From: Lacrimispora defluvii
Lineage (GTDB): Bacteria; Bacillota; Clostridia; Lachnospirales; Lachnospiraceae
NCBI GenBank assembly: GCA_013036995.1
Contig: JAAOXG010000001.1
Location: 310,001 to 374,000 of the forward strand
DNA length: 64,000 nucleotides
Reading direction: 5' to 3'
Shown here: in pieces, positions 36,647-45,670 of the stretch
How the letters are laid out: each line of letters opens with the position of its first letter
Numbering within the stretch: position 1 is the stretch's first letter
Notes under the pieces: generated by a model
The model's input: the letters and a program-made list of their open reading frames with translations, nothing else
Database searches by the model: none
What the model was told of the DNA's origin: nothing
Position numbers and translations under genes: made by a program

Positions 36647-38149
36647 ATGAAAATGATGAAACGTGGCAAATTTTTTTTAGCTGTTGCAGCAGCATTTCTG
36701 GTATCGGGATCTGTGTGTGCCTGCTCTGCGCAGGAGAGTTCTGAGCTTTTAGAAGGGAAAAAGGTTATTTCACAGATGCAGTCCAAATTACCTTTGCAGG
36801 AAGGTTTTACAGAAACATCCCAGGCAACTGCACAGCCTGGATTTGATTCTCCGGAGAGTGCAGTAGAGGGTTATTTAACAGGGTTTAGGGAGAGTAATTT
36901 AAGGTACATGACAGAAACATTCTCAGAGAATAGGGAAATAGATGATATTATGCGTCAATATGCAATTCTTTGTGGGCTTGGTTTGGATGAGGGGGAACCT
37001 GTGAGTCTAAAGAATGCAGCGGAGGTAAATGCATTTGCAGATAATCTGGAGAGCGGTATAAAGGCTGTGGATTTTAAATCAGTGAAGCTGGTGGGGTTTG
37101 TTGACCCTGGAGATTTAGATGATGCTTACACGAATGAAAAACATCAGGAAAATTTAATCAGAATAGCGAAACGGTATGGTGGGGATAAGATGGTAAGCTG
37201 TGTTGCCGCTATTGAGGTAGATGGAAGAAAATTCTTTTTGATTTTTGATGTAATAAGAAAGGACGGCCGGTGGTTTAATCACCAGTTAGGCGGAATCTTT
37301 GCAAATATGTCAGGAATGGAAAGAAAAGAGGTAGGGACACTCTCGTTAGAAACAGCGGATGAGCAGATCCTGAAACAACTGGTGCCTGATTTTTCAAAAA
37401 ACTTATTAGAGGCAGAAGCGGGGCATGGGGCATTAGGGTCTGCTGACATCAACGAGGAAACAGGAGGCTTTGATACGTCTCAGATGGCAGTCAGTAGATA
37501 CCTGGAATATCTTGCAGCCAATGAACAGGACAAGATGATTGGTACATTTGCAGTGGAGAGCTACGTGGATCATTTTGATTTTCGGACCAGGCTAGAAAGT
37601 AGCGGGGCATATATTTTTATGCAGCAGGAATTCAATTTCCCAGCAGTAACTGATTTTACCAGAGAGTTAAACATTGAAAGCAGAAAAAATGACATTCGTT
37701 TGAATTTACTAGAACAATACACAGCATTAGGTGTTTTCTCGGAAATAGATACGGCAGATCTGGTACAGACGGAAGACTTGAATGTATCTTCCGCGTTATC
37801 AGAATTGCCGAAACGTCTGAATTTAAGCTCTATAAAAGCACTGGGGTATATTAGTCCGGAAAAAATGTCAGAAACTTATGGTGCAAGCGAATTTCAGGAT
37901 ATAAGACTACGGAGGATGAAGGCTTATGGTGCAGATGATATAGAAAGTATCGCGGCTGTATTTGAACTAAATGGTGCCCGCTATATTATTTGTATTGATA
38001 CCGTGAAATATAAGGACAGTTGGTATATCAGGGAGCTTGGCGGTGAGCTTTCTTTACTGCTTGGAATTGACAGCAGGTATGCAGGAATCATTCGTACTGA
38101 ATTTCTGGAAAATCCAGATATTGATAGTCTCATTTTGCCTCTTAGTTGA
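36647..38149 (+). CDS. secreted lipoprotein with duplicated domain
   Basis: 500 residues with a signal peptide ('FFLAVAAAFLVSG') and a plausible lipobox 'VCAC' near residue 25. Two related halves are visible. 'SVKLVGFVDPGDLDDAY...DKMVSCVAAIEVDGRKFFLIFDV...WFNHQLGGIF' (about 145-225) corresponds to 'SIKALGYISPEKMSETY...DDIESIAAVFELNGARYIICIDT...WYIRELGGEL' (about 395-475). Each is preceded by a 'FD(S/T)...AVxxYL' segment typical of a small ligand-binding alpha/beta repeat. The gene has its own twin-repeat promoter shared with the vWA-sheath operon, so a part in that surface system is likely. The family is not recognised. Confidence 0.75.
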   Translation: MKMMKRGKFFLAVAAAFLVSGSVCACSAQESSELLEGKKVISQMQSKLPLQEGFTETSQATAQPGFDSPESAVEGYLTGFRESNLRYMTETFSENREIDDIMRQYAILCGLGLDEGEPVSLKNAAEVNAFADNLESGIKAVDFKSVKLVGFVDPGDLDDAYTNEKHQENLIRIAKRYGGDKMVSCVAAIEVDGRKFFLIFDVIRKDGRWFNHQLGGIFANMSGMERKEVGTLSLETADEQILKQLVPDFSKNLLEAEAGHGALGSADINEETGGFDTSQMAVSRYLEYLAANEQDKMIGTFAVESYVDHFDFRTRLESSGAYIFMQQEFNFPAVTDFTRELNIESRKNDIRLNLLEQYTALGVFSEIDTADLVQTEDLNVSSALSELPKRLNLSSIKALGYISPEKMSETYGASEFQDIRLRRMKAYGADDIESIAAVFELNGARYIICIDTVKYKDSWYIRELGGELSLLLGIDSRYAGIIRTEFLENPDIDSLILPLS

Positions 38150-38212
38150 TGAAAGATCAGGTAATTTGTGTCGAAAAATGTCGAATCAGAGGAAATATAC
38201 GACAGTTTTTTA

Positions 38213-38279
38213 CCAAATATTACATGTAGCGTGCTAAATATTACATGAACGGTTTTTTTGATTGTTTTTATATTATAAT
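38213..38279 (+). promoter_or_regulatory. promoter with twin direct-repeat operator (LytTR type), copy B
   Basis: CCAAATATTACATG (38213-38226) and CTAAATATTACATG (38234-38247), 21 bp apart, then TATAAT (38274-38279) 26 bp downstream. Geometry is identical to copy A. It would drive the vWA, sheath and tube genes. Confidence 0.75.
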
Positions 38280-38350
38280 GTAACTAACAATAATGAGACA
38301 AAGGTATGGAGGTTTAAAATGTTAATCAAATCTTTGTCAGGAGGGGTGAG

Positions 38351-40192
38351 ATGAAAAATTTAAAAAGGATTTTTCTGTTTATCGGGGTTATGATGCTGTT
38401 GCTGCCGATCAGACAGGATACTCTGGCAGCTGAAGAATACCATGGGCAGCCTGCAAAGAATGGTGAAATAGTATTTCTTCTGGATACCAGTGGTTCTATG
38501 AACTCTAATGATAAAAGCCGCTTTGCGATTGATGCGATACGTCAGGCAGTTTGCAGTCTTCCATCAAATTATAAGTCTGGACTTGTAGCCTACAATACAG
38601 GAATTCAGACGATTGTTCCTTTAAGTGGCGGGGCAGACCCCATGGGTACACAGCTTTCCTCTGTTATATATAAGGGTTATACCAATGCCGGAGAAGGACT
38701 GTATCAGGCAGTAGGGCTTTTTTCTACAGATGAGAATGTGGACCGCAGTATTGTCATGGTAACTGACGGAGAAATCGATATGCCTGATAAACAGGCAAAA
38801 GAATCATCACGTGCCTTATACTCTGAAACCATTAAAAAAGCTAAAGAAGCGGGAATAAAGATTTATATTGTTGCCGTAGGCAGTGAGTTAAATGATCCTA
38901 ATATGCATATCTTCGACGGCGCAGAGATGACCGATGGTGCCATATTCTGGCAGGGACAATCCGGAAATCTGGTACAGATCATGAACCGTATCCTTTATGA
39001 TCGAATGAATCTTCCGAAACGGTCAGTAGGAGTTACAGATGGAAATGGCGGAAGCCTTCATGTTGAACTTCCTTCTCCGGGAGCAGAGCGTGTAAAAGTA
39101 GTACTGACCTCCGGACAGGGAATTCAGAACGTGACAGCAGATTATACGGCGGAAGAAGGACAGATTACAAGCGGTCGGAATTTTGCAGTCATAGAGATGA
39201 CCAGACCCGCATCTGGCGCCGTTGATGTCCGTTTCCAGACACCGGAGCTTTCTGGTGTGGAAGCATATATGACTGTGGAATACATCGCCAGACCAGTGGT
39301 CAATATCAATTACAGAAGAGAAGAAGTATTACCTGATGTAGAAAGTAAAGAGAAAAGTAAAACAAAATTCCCACCAGTCTACAAGCACTATGCAGACTTG
39401 GAACTGTCTCTTAAGGATACTGCAGGTAAGAACGAAAATCTCTGGAACACGCCTTATTATGAAGGGCAGTCGGTACCTTTTTGTGTCAATGGTGTTTGGA
39501 AATCCGGCACTATAAGCGGGGGTCTCATACCTTATACCCTTCCTATTGATGGAATTGATACAGTAACAGTTGAGTTCGATACCAGCATGTTTGCGGAACG
39601 ATATATGATTGAACAGCCGGTGACAGAACAGCTGGCTCCACCGCCAGATCCCATACCGGAGCCAGAACCGGATTACCGTCCGTTATGGGCGATACTGGGA
39701 GCGCTTGCACTGGTAATCGTCTTAATCCTGCTATGGTGGTATAAGAAAAAAAATGCTGCAGTGATCTATGTGTCCCAGTCTCCATCTTCAAAAGAACCAG
39801 TTAAGATGAAAACCAAGGCCTGTACTTATTCTGGTAAATTCAGTATTTATGTAGTAAGAACCGCAGACGGGCGTGATGTACCTCCTCAGACTTATCATCT
39901 GTTTGGAAGAAACAGCGGGCGTATGACACTTGGACAGATTCTTGCTTCCTGTAAAATAAAGCTTGGTAAAATCGGGGAAGAAGACATCATTATCTACCCC
40001 GGACCAGATCATTCTGTAATTATTATGGATCAGTCGGAGCGGTGCACGGTACTGAGAGGAATGGAAATTTTAAAAAAGGGCATGGGATATCCTGTGTTTT
40101 ACAACGAGAAAATCACAATTACTTTTGAAGATGAATCCACTGAGATGGAAATTCATTATAAAAACCTAAAGCCAAGTGAGAGGAAATCATAG
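38351..40192 (+). CDS. membrane vWA-domain protein with cytosolic FHA-like tail
   Basis: 613 residues. A signal peptide (1-27) is followed by a von Willebrand A domain (about 38-220) with MIDAS 'DTSGSM' (45-50) and 'MVTDGEID'. Strand-rich extracellular domains extend to about 440, a Pro-rich linker 'PPPDPIPEPEPD' follows, then one membrane helix (about 445-466). The cytosolic tail (about 500-605) has a strand pattern resembling an FHA domain. AGGAGG precedes the ATG. It heads the operon containing the sheath-like gene. A role in envelope docking of the system is inference; the FHA resemblance is by pattern only. Confidence 0.78.
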   Translation: MKNLKRIFLFIGVMMLLLPIRQDTLAAEEYHGQPAKNGEIVFLLDTSGSMNSNDKSRFAIDAIRQAVCSLPSNYKSGLVAYNTGIQTIVPLSGGADPMGTQLSSVIYKGYTNAGEGLYQAVGLFSTDENVDRSIVMVTDGEIDMPDKQAKESSRALYSETIKKAKEAGIKIYIVAVGSELNDPNMHIFDGAEMTDGAIFWQGQSGNLVQIMNRILYDRMNLPKRSVGVTDGNGGSLHVELPSPGAERVKVVLTSGQGIQNVTADYTAEEGQITSGRNFAVIEMTRPASGAVDVRFQTPELSGVEAYMTVEYIARPVVNINYRREEVLPDVESKEKSKTKFPPVYKHYADLELSLKDTAGKNENLWNTPYYEGQSVPFCVNGVWKSGTISGGLIPYTLPIDGIDTVTVEFDTSMFAERYMIEQPVTEQLAPPPDPIPEPEPDYRPLWAILGALALVIVLILLWWYKKKNAAVIYVSQSPSSKEPVKMKTKACTYSGKFSIYVVRTADGRDVPPQTYHLFGRNSGRMTLGQILASCKIKLGKIGEEDIIIYPGPDHSVIIMDQSERCTVLRGMEILKKGMGYPVFYNEKITITFEDESTEMEIHYKNLKPSERKS

Positions 40193-40233
40193 CAACATCC
40201 TTTCAGATAGATAACAAAGGAGGAATAAGCAAT

Positions 40234-42417
40234 ATGGGAAATGTAATAAAGCAGACCAACCGGACTCTGTTAATGGAGGTCATTAATCCGGAAAAACTGG
40301 ATTTGTTAACCCTTGTTGGAGATGTCAGGGGAGTGGAGAGCCTGTCTGATGACAAAATCAAGGAAATTAACGATCACTTAATGGTCCGCAGTTTCGATGA
40401 ACTTTTGGAAAAATTCGCGCCGACAGTCTATTGTTACTACAATGCCAATAATCAGAGAGTTGTTTATCAGCTGGATAAGCCGGAACAGGTGCCTGATGAA
40501 ATGCTTACAGAAATACCGTTAAACCGTCAGAATGAATTTATGGGAATGCTTATGTCTATGGTGGAGACAAAGCGTTCTGAGGGAACCATTAATGTAGATT
40601 TCAAATTTGAAAAACTTACAGATATGATTTCTCCCAAAAAAGTCATGGATGCAATCAAGCAGAACCGAAAAGAACTGCAGTATACATATGGGGAATACGC
40701 AAAGCTGGATGAAGAGGATCCTAAGAAGAGAGATTTAGGCGACAAATTAAATGTTATGTTTGAGGAGGCAAGCGCCAATTATAACAACGTCATGGCGCTC
40801 CTCCCCCTGGCAATTGAAGACATCAAAACCAGACTCCTGTTAGGAGACGGAGGAGATAAAAAGGACAATACCCCTCTTGCATTAGGTGTATTAAGCATGG
40901 GTGATCAGGGAGAACTTCGTGTCTTGGAGGCTCCCAAGGTTGAAACAACGGCTTTAACCACGATTGATGACAATGTAAATACCGGGCTGATTGAAGCGTT
41001 AAAGGATGATTACCAGGCTTTAAATGAGGAGAGTAATGATTATGTTGGTGCACTTGTTGCAAGAACCTTCTGCCCGCTGTCCTCTACCATGGAGAGCAGT
41101 ATTGACATTGCAACAGAGGTTTCTAACTACAATTCCTATCTGGAATTCTATAAGGAATCAAAGGATGCCTTTATCAAAACGGTAAAACCTCTCATTGAAA
41201 GACTGCTTGGTATCTGGTGTTATTTCGAACAGTATCCAAAAAAATTAAAAGGAATGCGTCCTTCCATGCTTGTGACCAACGTATCCAATGAGATGCTGGC
41301 AAAGAGCAGTAATATCCCCAGGCTGATTACCTATTTAACCACTGTTAACGCAAAGAATGACTTTACCAATACAGTCTGGTACGCAGTAGTACCAAACGTA
41401 TCCCTGGATCAGAACAGTAAGATGAAACTGACCAGAGAGCGTTTTAAAGGAAATTCCAAGGCAGAGAAAAATGATACCAACAGTGTGGAATCATTAATCC
41501 GTCTGCTGGATGTATTTAAAGATTATAAGGTTCAGTGCTTCTTCTCCTACGAGGCAGATGACAGCACCACCTTTAATGCTTTGGCAACGGAAGGTATCAC
41601 CAGATACGAGGACCGCTGTGCGGCACTTATGGGAAAAGAATTCAGTGAATTTGCTATCCCATGTCTGCCTAACTATACAATCATTCCTAAGGACAAATCA
41701 GGGGTTGTTTTAGACAGCCGTATGGTTGTGGGTGAAAACCAGACAGCAGAGCTTTCCAAGGAAAAAGAAGATATCATGAAACTTTGGATAGATGGTGTTT
41801 ACGTAGGAGCAGCGTATGTAGCTGCAGGAGTTGTAGCCGCCTGTCAGTGTCCGGAATATTTAAAATCAAAATTCGGACCTGGTGTCAGATTAGATATGGA
41901 ACTGCCGGGAGTCAGATTTGATATTGAAGCAGATGACCATTCCCTGATTGCCTGCACCACCATGGCAAAGGAAATTACCGGATTTACCAATTCCATTAAG
42001 AATGATATCAACCGGAAAAATTTTGGATTCATTTTCAGTTCGGAAAATGCTTCTTACAAAGGAACTAACATCACAAAAATTATGGTTTATAAAGCAAGGA
42101 ACTTAATGTCTGATGGTTCCATGTTTGAGCCTATCTATAAAACACAGGTAACCACCTATATCGAACGGGTTATGCGGCACGGAACAGGAGATTTTAAAGA
42201 AGATTCCATTGTCCAGTTCTTTTCCAATAATCCTAACAGCCAGAAGAGTCAGTGGCTGTCCAGAAGAGAATATATTAACGGAGTTCTCGGAGCAGGAGAT
42301 GACATCAGCTGCAGTATTAATGAAGAAACAGGCTACTGTACGCTGGACATTACCTTTAATGGCAATGTAAAGAACTTAGAAGTAGAGATTAACCGATTAT
42401 CGGCGAATAAGGCATAA
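40234..42417 (+). CDS. contractile sheath-like protein (TssB-TssC type fusion)
   Basis: 727 residues, cytosolic, no signal. The C-terminal 450 residues read like a TssC/VipB sheath: 'LLGIWCYFEQYPKKLKGMRPSML', 'NIPRLITYLTTVNAKNDF', 'YVAAGVVAACQCPEYLK', 'PGVRFDIE', and an end domain 'TTYIERVMRHGTGDF...QWLSRREYINGVL...CTLDITFNGNVKNLEVEI'. The N-terminal 210 residues have a TssB-like stretch 'NVDFKFEKLTDMISPKKVMDAIKQ'. Size fits a one-gene fusion of TssB and TssC. AAAGGAGG precedes the ATG. It is followed directly by two tube-like genes. The sheath call is by pattern, without a database search; a different phage-like structural role remains possible. Confidence 0.7.
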   Translation: MGNVIKQTNRTLLMEVINPEKLDLLTLVGDVRGVESLSDDKIKEINDHLMVRSFDELLEKFAPTVYCYYNANNQRVVYQLDKPEQVPDEMLTEIPLNRQNEFMGMLMSMVETKRSEGTINVDFKFEKLTDMISPKKVMDAIKQNRKELQYTYGEYAKLDEEDPKKRDLGDKLNVMFEEASANYNNVMALLPLAIEDIKTRLLLGDGGDKKDNTPLALGVLSMGDQGELRVLEAPKVETTALTTIDDNVNTGLIEALKDDYQALNEESNDYVGALVARTFCPLSSTMESSIDIATEVSNYNSYLEFYKESKDAFIKTVKPLIERLLGIWCYFEQYPKKLKGMRPSMLVTNVSNEMLAKSSNIPRLITYLTTVNAKNDFTNTVWYAVVPNVSLDQNSKMKLTRERFKGNSKAEKNDTNSVESLIRLLDVFKDYKVQCFFSYEADDSTTFNALATEGITRYEDRCAALMGKEFSEFAIPCLPNYTIIPKDKSGVVLDSRMVVGENQTAELSKEKEDIMKLWIDGVYVGAAYVAAGVVAACQCPEYLKSKFGPGVRLDMELPGVRFDIEADDHSLIACTTMAKEITGFTNSIKNDINRKNFGFIFSSENASYKGTNITKIMVYKARNLMSDGSMFEPIYKTQVTTYIERVMRHGTGDFKEDSIVQFFSNNPNSQKSQWLSRREYINGVLGAGDDISCSINEETGYCTLDITFNGNVKNLEVEINRLSANKA

Positions 42418-42463
42418 ATGCCTTTGAAGCATAAATTTTTCAAAAGAAAAGGAGGAAGTAAGC

Positions 42464-42895
42464 ATGGGATTTCGTATGAAAATCACCGGAGGACCAGAGG
42501 ATATCGTTTTTGACGAGCGGAGCATTTCAAAAGTAGATTTTGACTCCATTTCTTCAGCGGACTCTAACGCAAGAGCAACAGATTTTGGCCTTACAGTTAA
42601 GGTATGGGGAAAGATGCTGTACAAGCTGGGAGGAGAAGGAAATGATCCTACTTTAGGACTTGCTCAGTGGTCCCAGGTACCATCTGAAAAGGCAGACTGC
42701 TACCGCAGTGCAGAGATCACAGTTGTATCTGCCAGCCAGGTAGTACGCCAGTTCACCCTTCCCAATGCATTTGTTATGGAGTACAGCGAGGAAGTTGATG
42801 ATGAGAGCGGCGTAGGAACCTTCTATATCCACATGAAACAGAAGAAGGATGAGAACGCAGTTACTAAGATTGAAGGCGGCTTCGGCGGCGAATAA
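42464..42895 (+). CDS. tube protein (Hcp-like), paralogue 1
   Basis: 143 residues, mostly beta strands, no signal peptide. It shares with the next gene 'V.DERSISKVDFD...SNARATDFGLTVKVWGK', 'LAQWSQVPSEKADCYRSAEITVV', 'RQFTLPNAFVMEYSEE' and a GTF-I-QKKD ending. Length, strand pattern and location after the sheath gene match contractile tail tube or Hcp subunits. GGAGG precedes the ATG. A cytosolic tube stacked inside the sheath is the inferred role. Confidence 0.7.
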   Translation: MGFRMKITGGPEDIVFDERSISKVDFDSISSADSNARATDFGLTVKVWGKMLYKLGGEGNDPTLGLAQWSQVPSEKADCYRSAEITVVSASQVVRQFTLPNAFVMEYSEEVDDESGVGTFYIHMKQKKDENAVTKIEGGFGGE

Positions 42896-42922
42896 CGGAG
42901 GAATGAAAGGAGGATTTAAGAC

Positions 42923-43351
42923 ATGTCATACAGAGTAACAGTAGAAGGAATGGAAAGCTTTGAGATTGCAAAAGAATGTGTGCGCAGCGTAAAATTTACC
43001 ACAGATATTCCGCTGGATTCCAACGCAAGAACCAAGGATGTGGGAAGCACCCTGGTTATCACCGGAAGGATCTTAACCGCAGTTGACGGAGATCCCTTTG
43101 ACAGCACCAGAAAGCTGGCTTTATGGTCAGCTGTTCCGGCAGAGAAAGCAGATTGCTACCGTAAGGTAACCATCGAGCATGTAGCAGCTGGAATTATGGA
43201 AAGAAAGTATTATTTCCCCAATTCTTTTGTCATTGATTATAAGGAAGAATTCGGAGATGTGGAAGGAACAGGAACATTCACATTAACGATTAAGCAGAAG
43301 AAAGATAAGTTAGGCTTGATTACGGTTGAGGGCGGATACCCGGCTGCTTAA
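42923..43351 (+). CDS. tube protein (Hcp-like), paralogue 2
   Basis: 142 residues, clearly homologous to the preceding protein along its whole length: 'SVKFTTDIPLDSNARTKDVGSTLVITGR', 'LALWSAVPAEKADCYRKVTIEHV', 'RKYYFPNSFVIDYKEEFGD', 'GTFTLTIKQKKD'. Two distinct tube subunits are common in extracellular contractile systems, where one may form the tube end. AAAGGAGG precedes the ATG. A hairpin follows at 43357. Confidence 0.7.
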   Translation: MSYRVTVEGMESFEIAKECVRSVKFTTDIPLDSNARTKDVGSTLVITGRILTAVDGDPFDSTRKLALWSAVPAEKADCYRKVTIEHVAAGIMERKYYFPNSFVIDYKEEFGDVEGTGTFTLTIKQKKDKLGLITVEGGYPAA

Positions 43352-43356
43352 AAATC

Positions 43357-43384
43357 AGGGGTGTGTCCATATGGATACACCCCT
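43357..43384 (+). terminator. hairpin after the tube genes
   Basis: AGGGGTGTGTCC pairs with GGATACACCCCT over ATAT, 12 positions with one mismatch. No T tract follows, so it may attenuate or protect the upstream sheath-tube mRNA, favouring high structural protein yield. Confidence 0.6.
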
Positions 43385-43473
43385 AAATTTGCTATATGGA
43401 GGATGTAAAATATATTAACAAAATGTAGAATAATTATCTGCAAATTTCGTTTTTATTATAGAGAGGTGGAAAT

Positions 43474-43929
43474 ATGGGGGCTATTACTTTTGACAAACTG
43501 TATATGAATGCATCGTTTGATGTTATATCAGTTTGGGAGTTTTCATTTTCACAAAACCAGGGTAAACACGCGGAGGCTTTGCTGACTTGCCTGGCTTCAC
43601 GTAAATCTTTGGAAAAATACAAGTTTGTGCAGCAGACATAGATTTTCCTATTTCTGCTGGTATCGTAAAAGATTCAGATATTTATAATGACGGACCATAT
43701 GGAATTATTAAAATAAAAGCGGATATAAAGAACTGATGAATTCAGTCTTAGGTAATATAGGAAAAGCCATTTATATTATTAACGACAGGTGATCAGATCA
43801 ATCTTAATGGACAGGTAAGGCATATATGCGAAAAATACGGGGAGCTCAAAAGTGGAATTTTAAGATTCCGTTATATTGCCTCTTCCCCTGATTATTATAA
43901 AATTATACCATATCAATTAATATTATAAG
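43474..43929 (+). pseudogene. broken spike/baseplate-like gene fragment
   Basis: An ATG at 43474 with AGAGGTGG upstream gives 55 residues ('MGAITFDKLYMNASFDVIS...NQGKHAEALL') before a stop at 43641. A second frame continues over the same point ('DIDFPISAGIVKDSDIYNDG') to 43736, and a third gives 'GDQINLNGQVRHICEKYGEL' to about 43929. The frames together look like one gene broken by indels. The opening resembles the N-terminal strand domain of VgrG/gpD-type proteins ('GKHA' turn). That identity is tentative. Confidence 0.45.
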
Positions 43930-44064
43930 AAAAAACATCCTCCACACCAGCATGATTAATATGCATAATGACTTTGATTCGAAAGGGAAAATAGGAGGAG
44001 TGAAGGAAAGACTTCATTACGATGATAAGGCAATTCCAGACAAAGTATTGGGGAGGGATGGGGT

Positions 44065-44220
44065 ATGAGTAAAATGGCAAAAAACGGTGCTGTGCCTGTA
44101 GATATGGAACAGTTAGCATCTGGAGCAGAACGAATCAAGGAATTAGAGGAATATGCAAAAGTTCTATTTGAAAAACTGATATCTGATTCTGAAATGGATC
44201 AGAAGACAGGGGAAGAATAA
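44065..44220 (+). CDS. small helical protein
   Basis: 51 residues: 'MSKMAKNGAVPVDMEQLASG', then a helix 'ERIKELEEYAKVLFEKLISD'. GGGGAGGG and GGATGGGG lie upstream of the ATG. It ends 4 bp before the next gene, so the two are likely cotranscribed. No family is recognised. The short length lowers confidence. Confidence 0.5.
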   Translation: MSKMAKNGAVPVDMEQLASGAERIKELEEYAKVLFEKLISDSEMDQKTGEE

Positions 44221-44224
44221 TCAA

Positions 44225-44788
44225 ATGGTAGACAGAAGAGAAGATATAATAGTTTTTTGTCAGGAATTTTTAGAGAAAGAGCTCATTAAAACCAAGATTG
44301 AAGTCCTGGAGAATTGTGAAAGTAATATTGAACAGATATTTGAGTCTTTAAAAGACTCGTTTAACAGAGTATTCACAAAAGCTAAAAATAAAAAAGTTAA
44401 ATTCATAGTTGTGAACTTTTTATATAGCAGCTTGATGACTGACAGCAGAGAATTTCTTATAGCAGTTTATAATGAACTGTTCTATCTGGATCTGGGAGTA
44501 GTATCGGAAAAGGTAAAGTTTCACTTTATGGACTTTTATTTTAATCGTGATTTGGAAAATTTAACTAATCTTACTGAAAAAAAGTTTTTGCGTCTGACAG
44601 AGTATGAAAAGGCAGCGATAAAAATAGAGTGCGGACTTCAATATCTTAAAATAATGTCGTCTTGTCTGCAAAAATTATTACTTAGAGTAACTCAGTTGGA
44701 AACTTTTAGACAAATGGAGAAGGAAGAGGATTTCATAATTATACTGGGTGAATATATGGGACAGAGAGAGGTCATATACGGTAAATAA
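44225..44788 (+). CDS. hypothetical helical protein in the injection-system locus
   Basis: 187 residues, largely alpha-helical and acidic/lysine-rich, no signal or membrane segment. It begins 'MVDRREDIIVFCQEFLEKEL'. The middle has 'KVKFIVVNFLYSSLMTDSREFL' and 'KVKFHFMDFYFNRDLENLTNLT'. It lies between two broken spike-like fragments, in an AT-rich stretch. No recognised family; a chaperone or adaptor for a spike protein is one possibility, unproven. Confidence 0.6.
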   Translation: MVDRREDIIVFCQEFLEKELIKTKIEVLENCESNIEQIFESLKDSFNRVFTKAKNKKVKFIVVNFLYSSLMTDSREFLIAVYNELFYLDLGVVSEKVKFHFMDFYFNRDLENLTNLTEKKFLRLTEYEKAAIKIECGLQYLKIMSSCLQKLLLRVTQLETFRQMEKEEDFIIILGEYMGQREVIYGK

Positions 44789-44834
44789 AAATGGATCATT
44801 TTCAATTAATAAGTACAAAAGGAGAGGGAAGACG

Positions 44835-45070
44835 ATGAGAGAAATAAGTATAAGGGTAAGTCCGTTTGAATTTGTTTCATATGAGAGTATGAATGTATAT
44901 CAGAGTGCCGGAAAGCACGCCTCTGCCAGCGTTAAAGGACTTATAAATTTAGAGAGATCCACCATATGCCTGAACATTTTGAATACATCATAAAGAAGGA
45001 CAATGATGATACGATGATTAAGCTTGATGATGATATTATGTTTAGCGGTGGAGAATTCCGTATTCAGTAA
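44835..45070 (+). pseudogene. second broken spike/baseplate-like fragment
   Basis: ATG at 44835 behind AAAGGAGAGG gives 52 residues ending at 44993 ('VSPFEFVSYESMNVYQSAGKHASASVKGLI'). A different frame, 44966-45070, continues with 'MPEHFEYIIKKDNDDTMIKL'. The 'GKHA' turn and preceding pattern match the fragment at 43474. The gene appears truncated by frameshift. Likely the remnant of a VgrG-like N-terminus. Confidence 0.42.
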
Positions 45071-45171
45071 TAAACAAAGGAGAGTTAATTAATACAAGAT
45101 AAAAAGCAGAAATTGATAATCACATAATAATCCGGCACACGTTGGCTGTGCCGGGAGACAAGGCGGAGCAG

Positions 45172-45612
45172 ATGAAGGATTTATACAGTGTGCTGGGAGT
45201 CTCCCAGTCTGCGTCAGAGGATGAGATAAAGAAAGCATATAGAAAACTGTCTAAAAAATATCATCCGGATGCAAATCCGGGAAATAAAGAAGCAGAGGAA
45301 CGGTTTATAGAGGTATCAGAAGCATATGCCATCCTGGAAGATCAGGAAAAACGGAAAGCATATGACAAAACCCTTGAAAAAAATGTTCAGGGAGAAAAAG
45401 CAGGAAAGGCAAACAAAGCTTCACGCGGAAATACCGCATCTCCTGCTGACATCAATTTTTCCAATATGGAGGAACAGTTTGCTCAATTCTTTGGCTTTAA
45501 CCCTAAGAATGGAAAGGTTGATGAAGATAAGATGAATCCAAATAGGAAAAAAAGGACAAATCCGCTGGATGCGACGGATATGTTTGAGAAATATATGGGT
45601 ATTAAGAAATAG
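45172..45612 (+). CDS. DnaJ-like J-domain protein
   Basis: 146 residues. J domain at 1-65: '[36 protein letters not shown]' with the HPD motif intact. The remainder lacks the G/F-rich and zinc domains of true DnaJ and ends in a basic tail. ATG at 45172 follows GGCGGAG; an upstream in-frame TTG is less likely. It sits in the same directional cluster as a divergent Hsp70-like ATPase at 48519, suggesting a dedicated chaperone pair for the injection system or its effectors (inference). Confidence 0.85.
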   Translation: MKDLYSVLGVSQSASEDEIKKAYRKLSKKYHPDANPGNKEAEERFIEVSEAYAILEDQEKRKAYDKTLEKNVQGEKAGKANKASRGNTASPADINFSNMEEQFAQFFGFNPKNGKVDEDKMNPNRKKRTNPLDATDMFEKYMGIKK

Positions 45613-45670
45613 ATGTGGTGGATTAGTTTTATGCCTAATAAAAAAACGCGGAAGAAGTGAGGTAAATATT

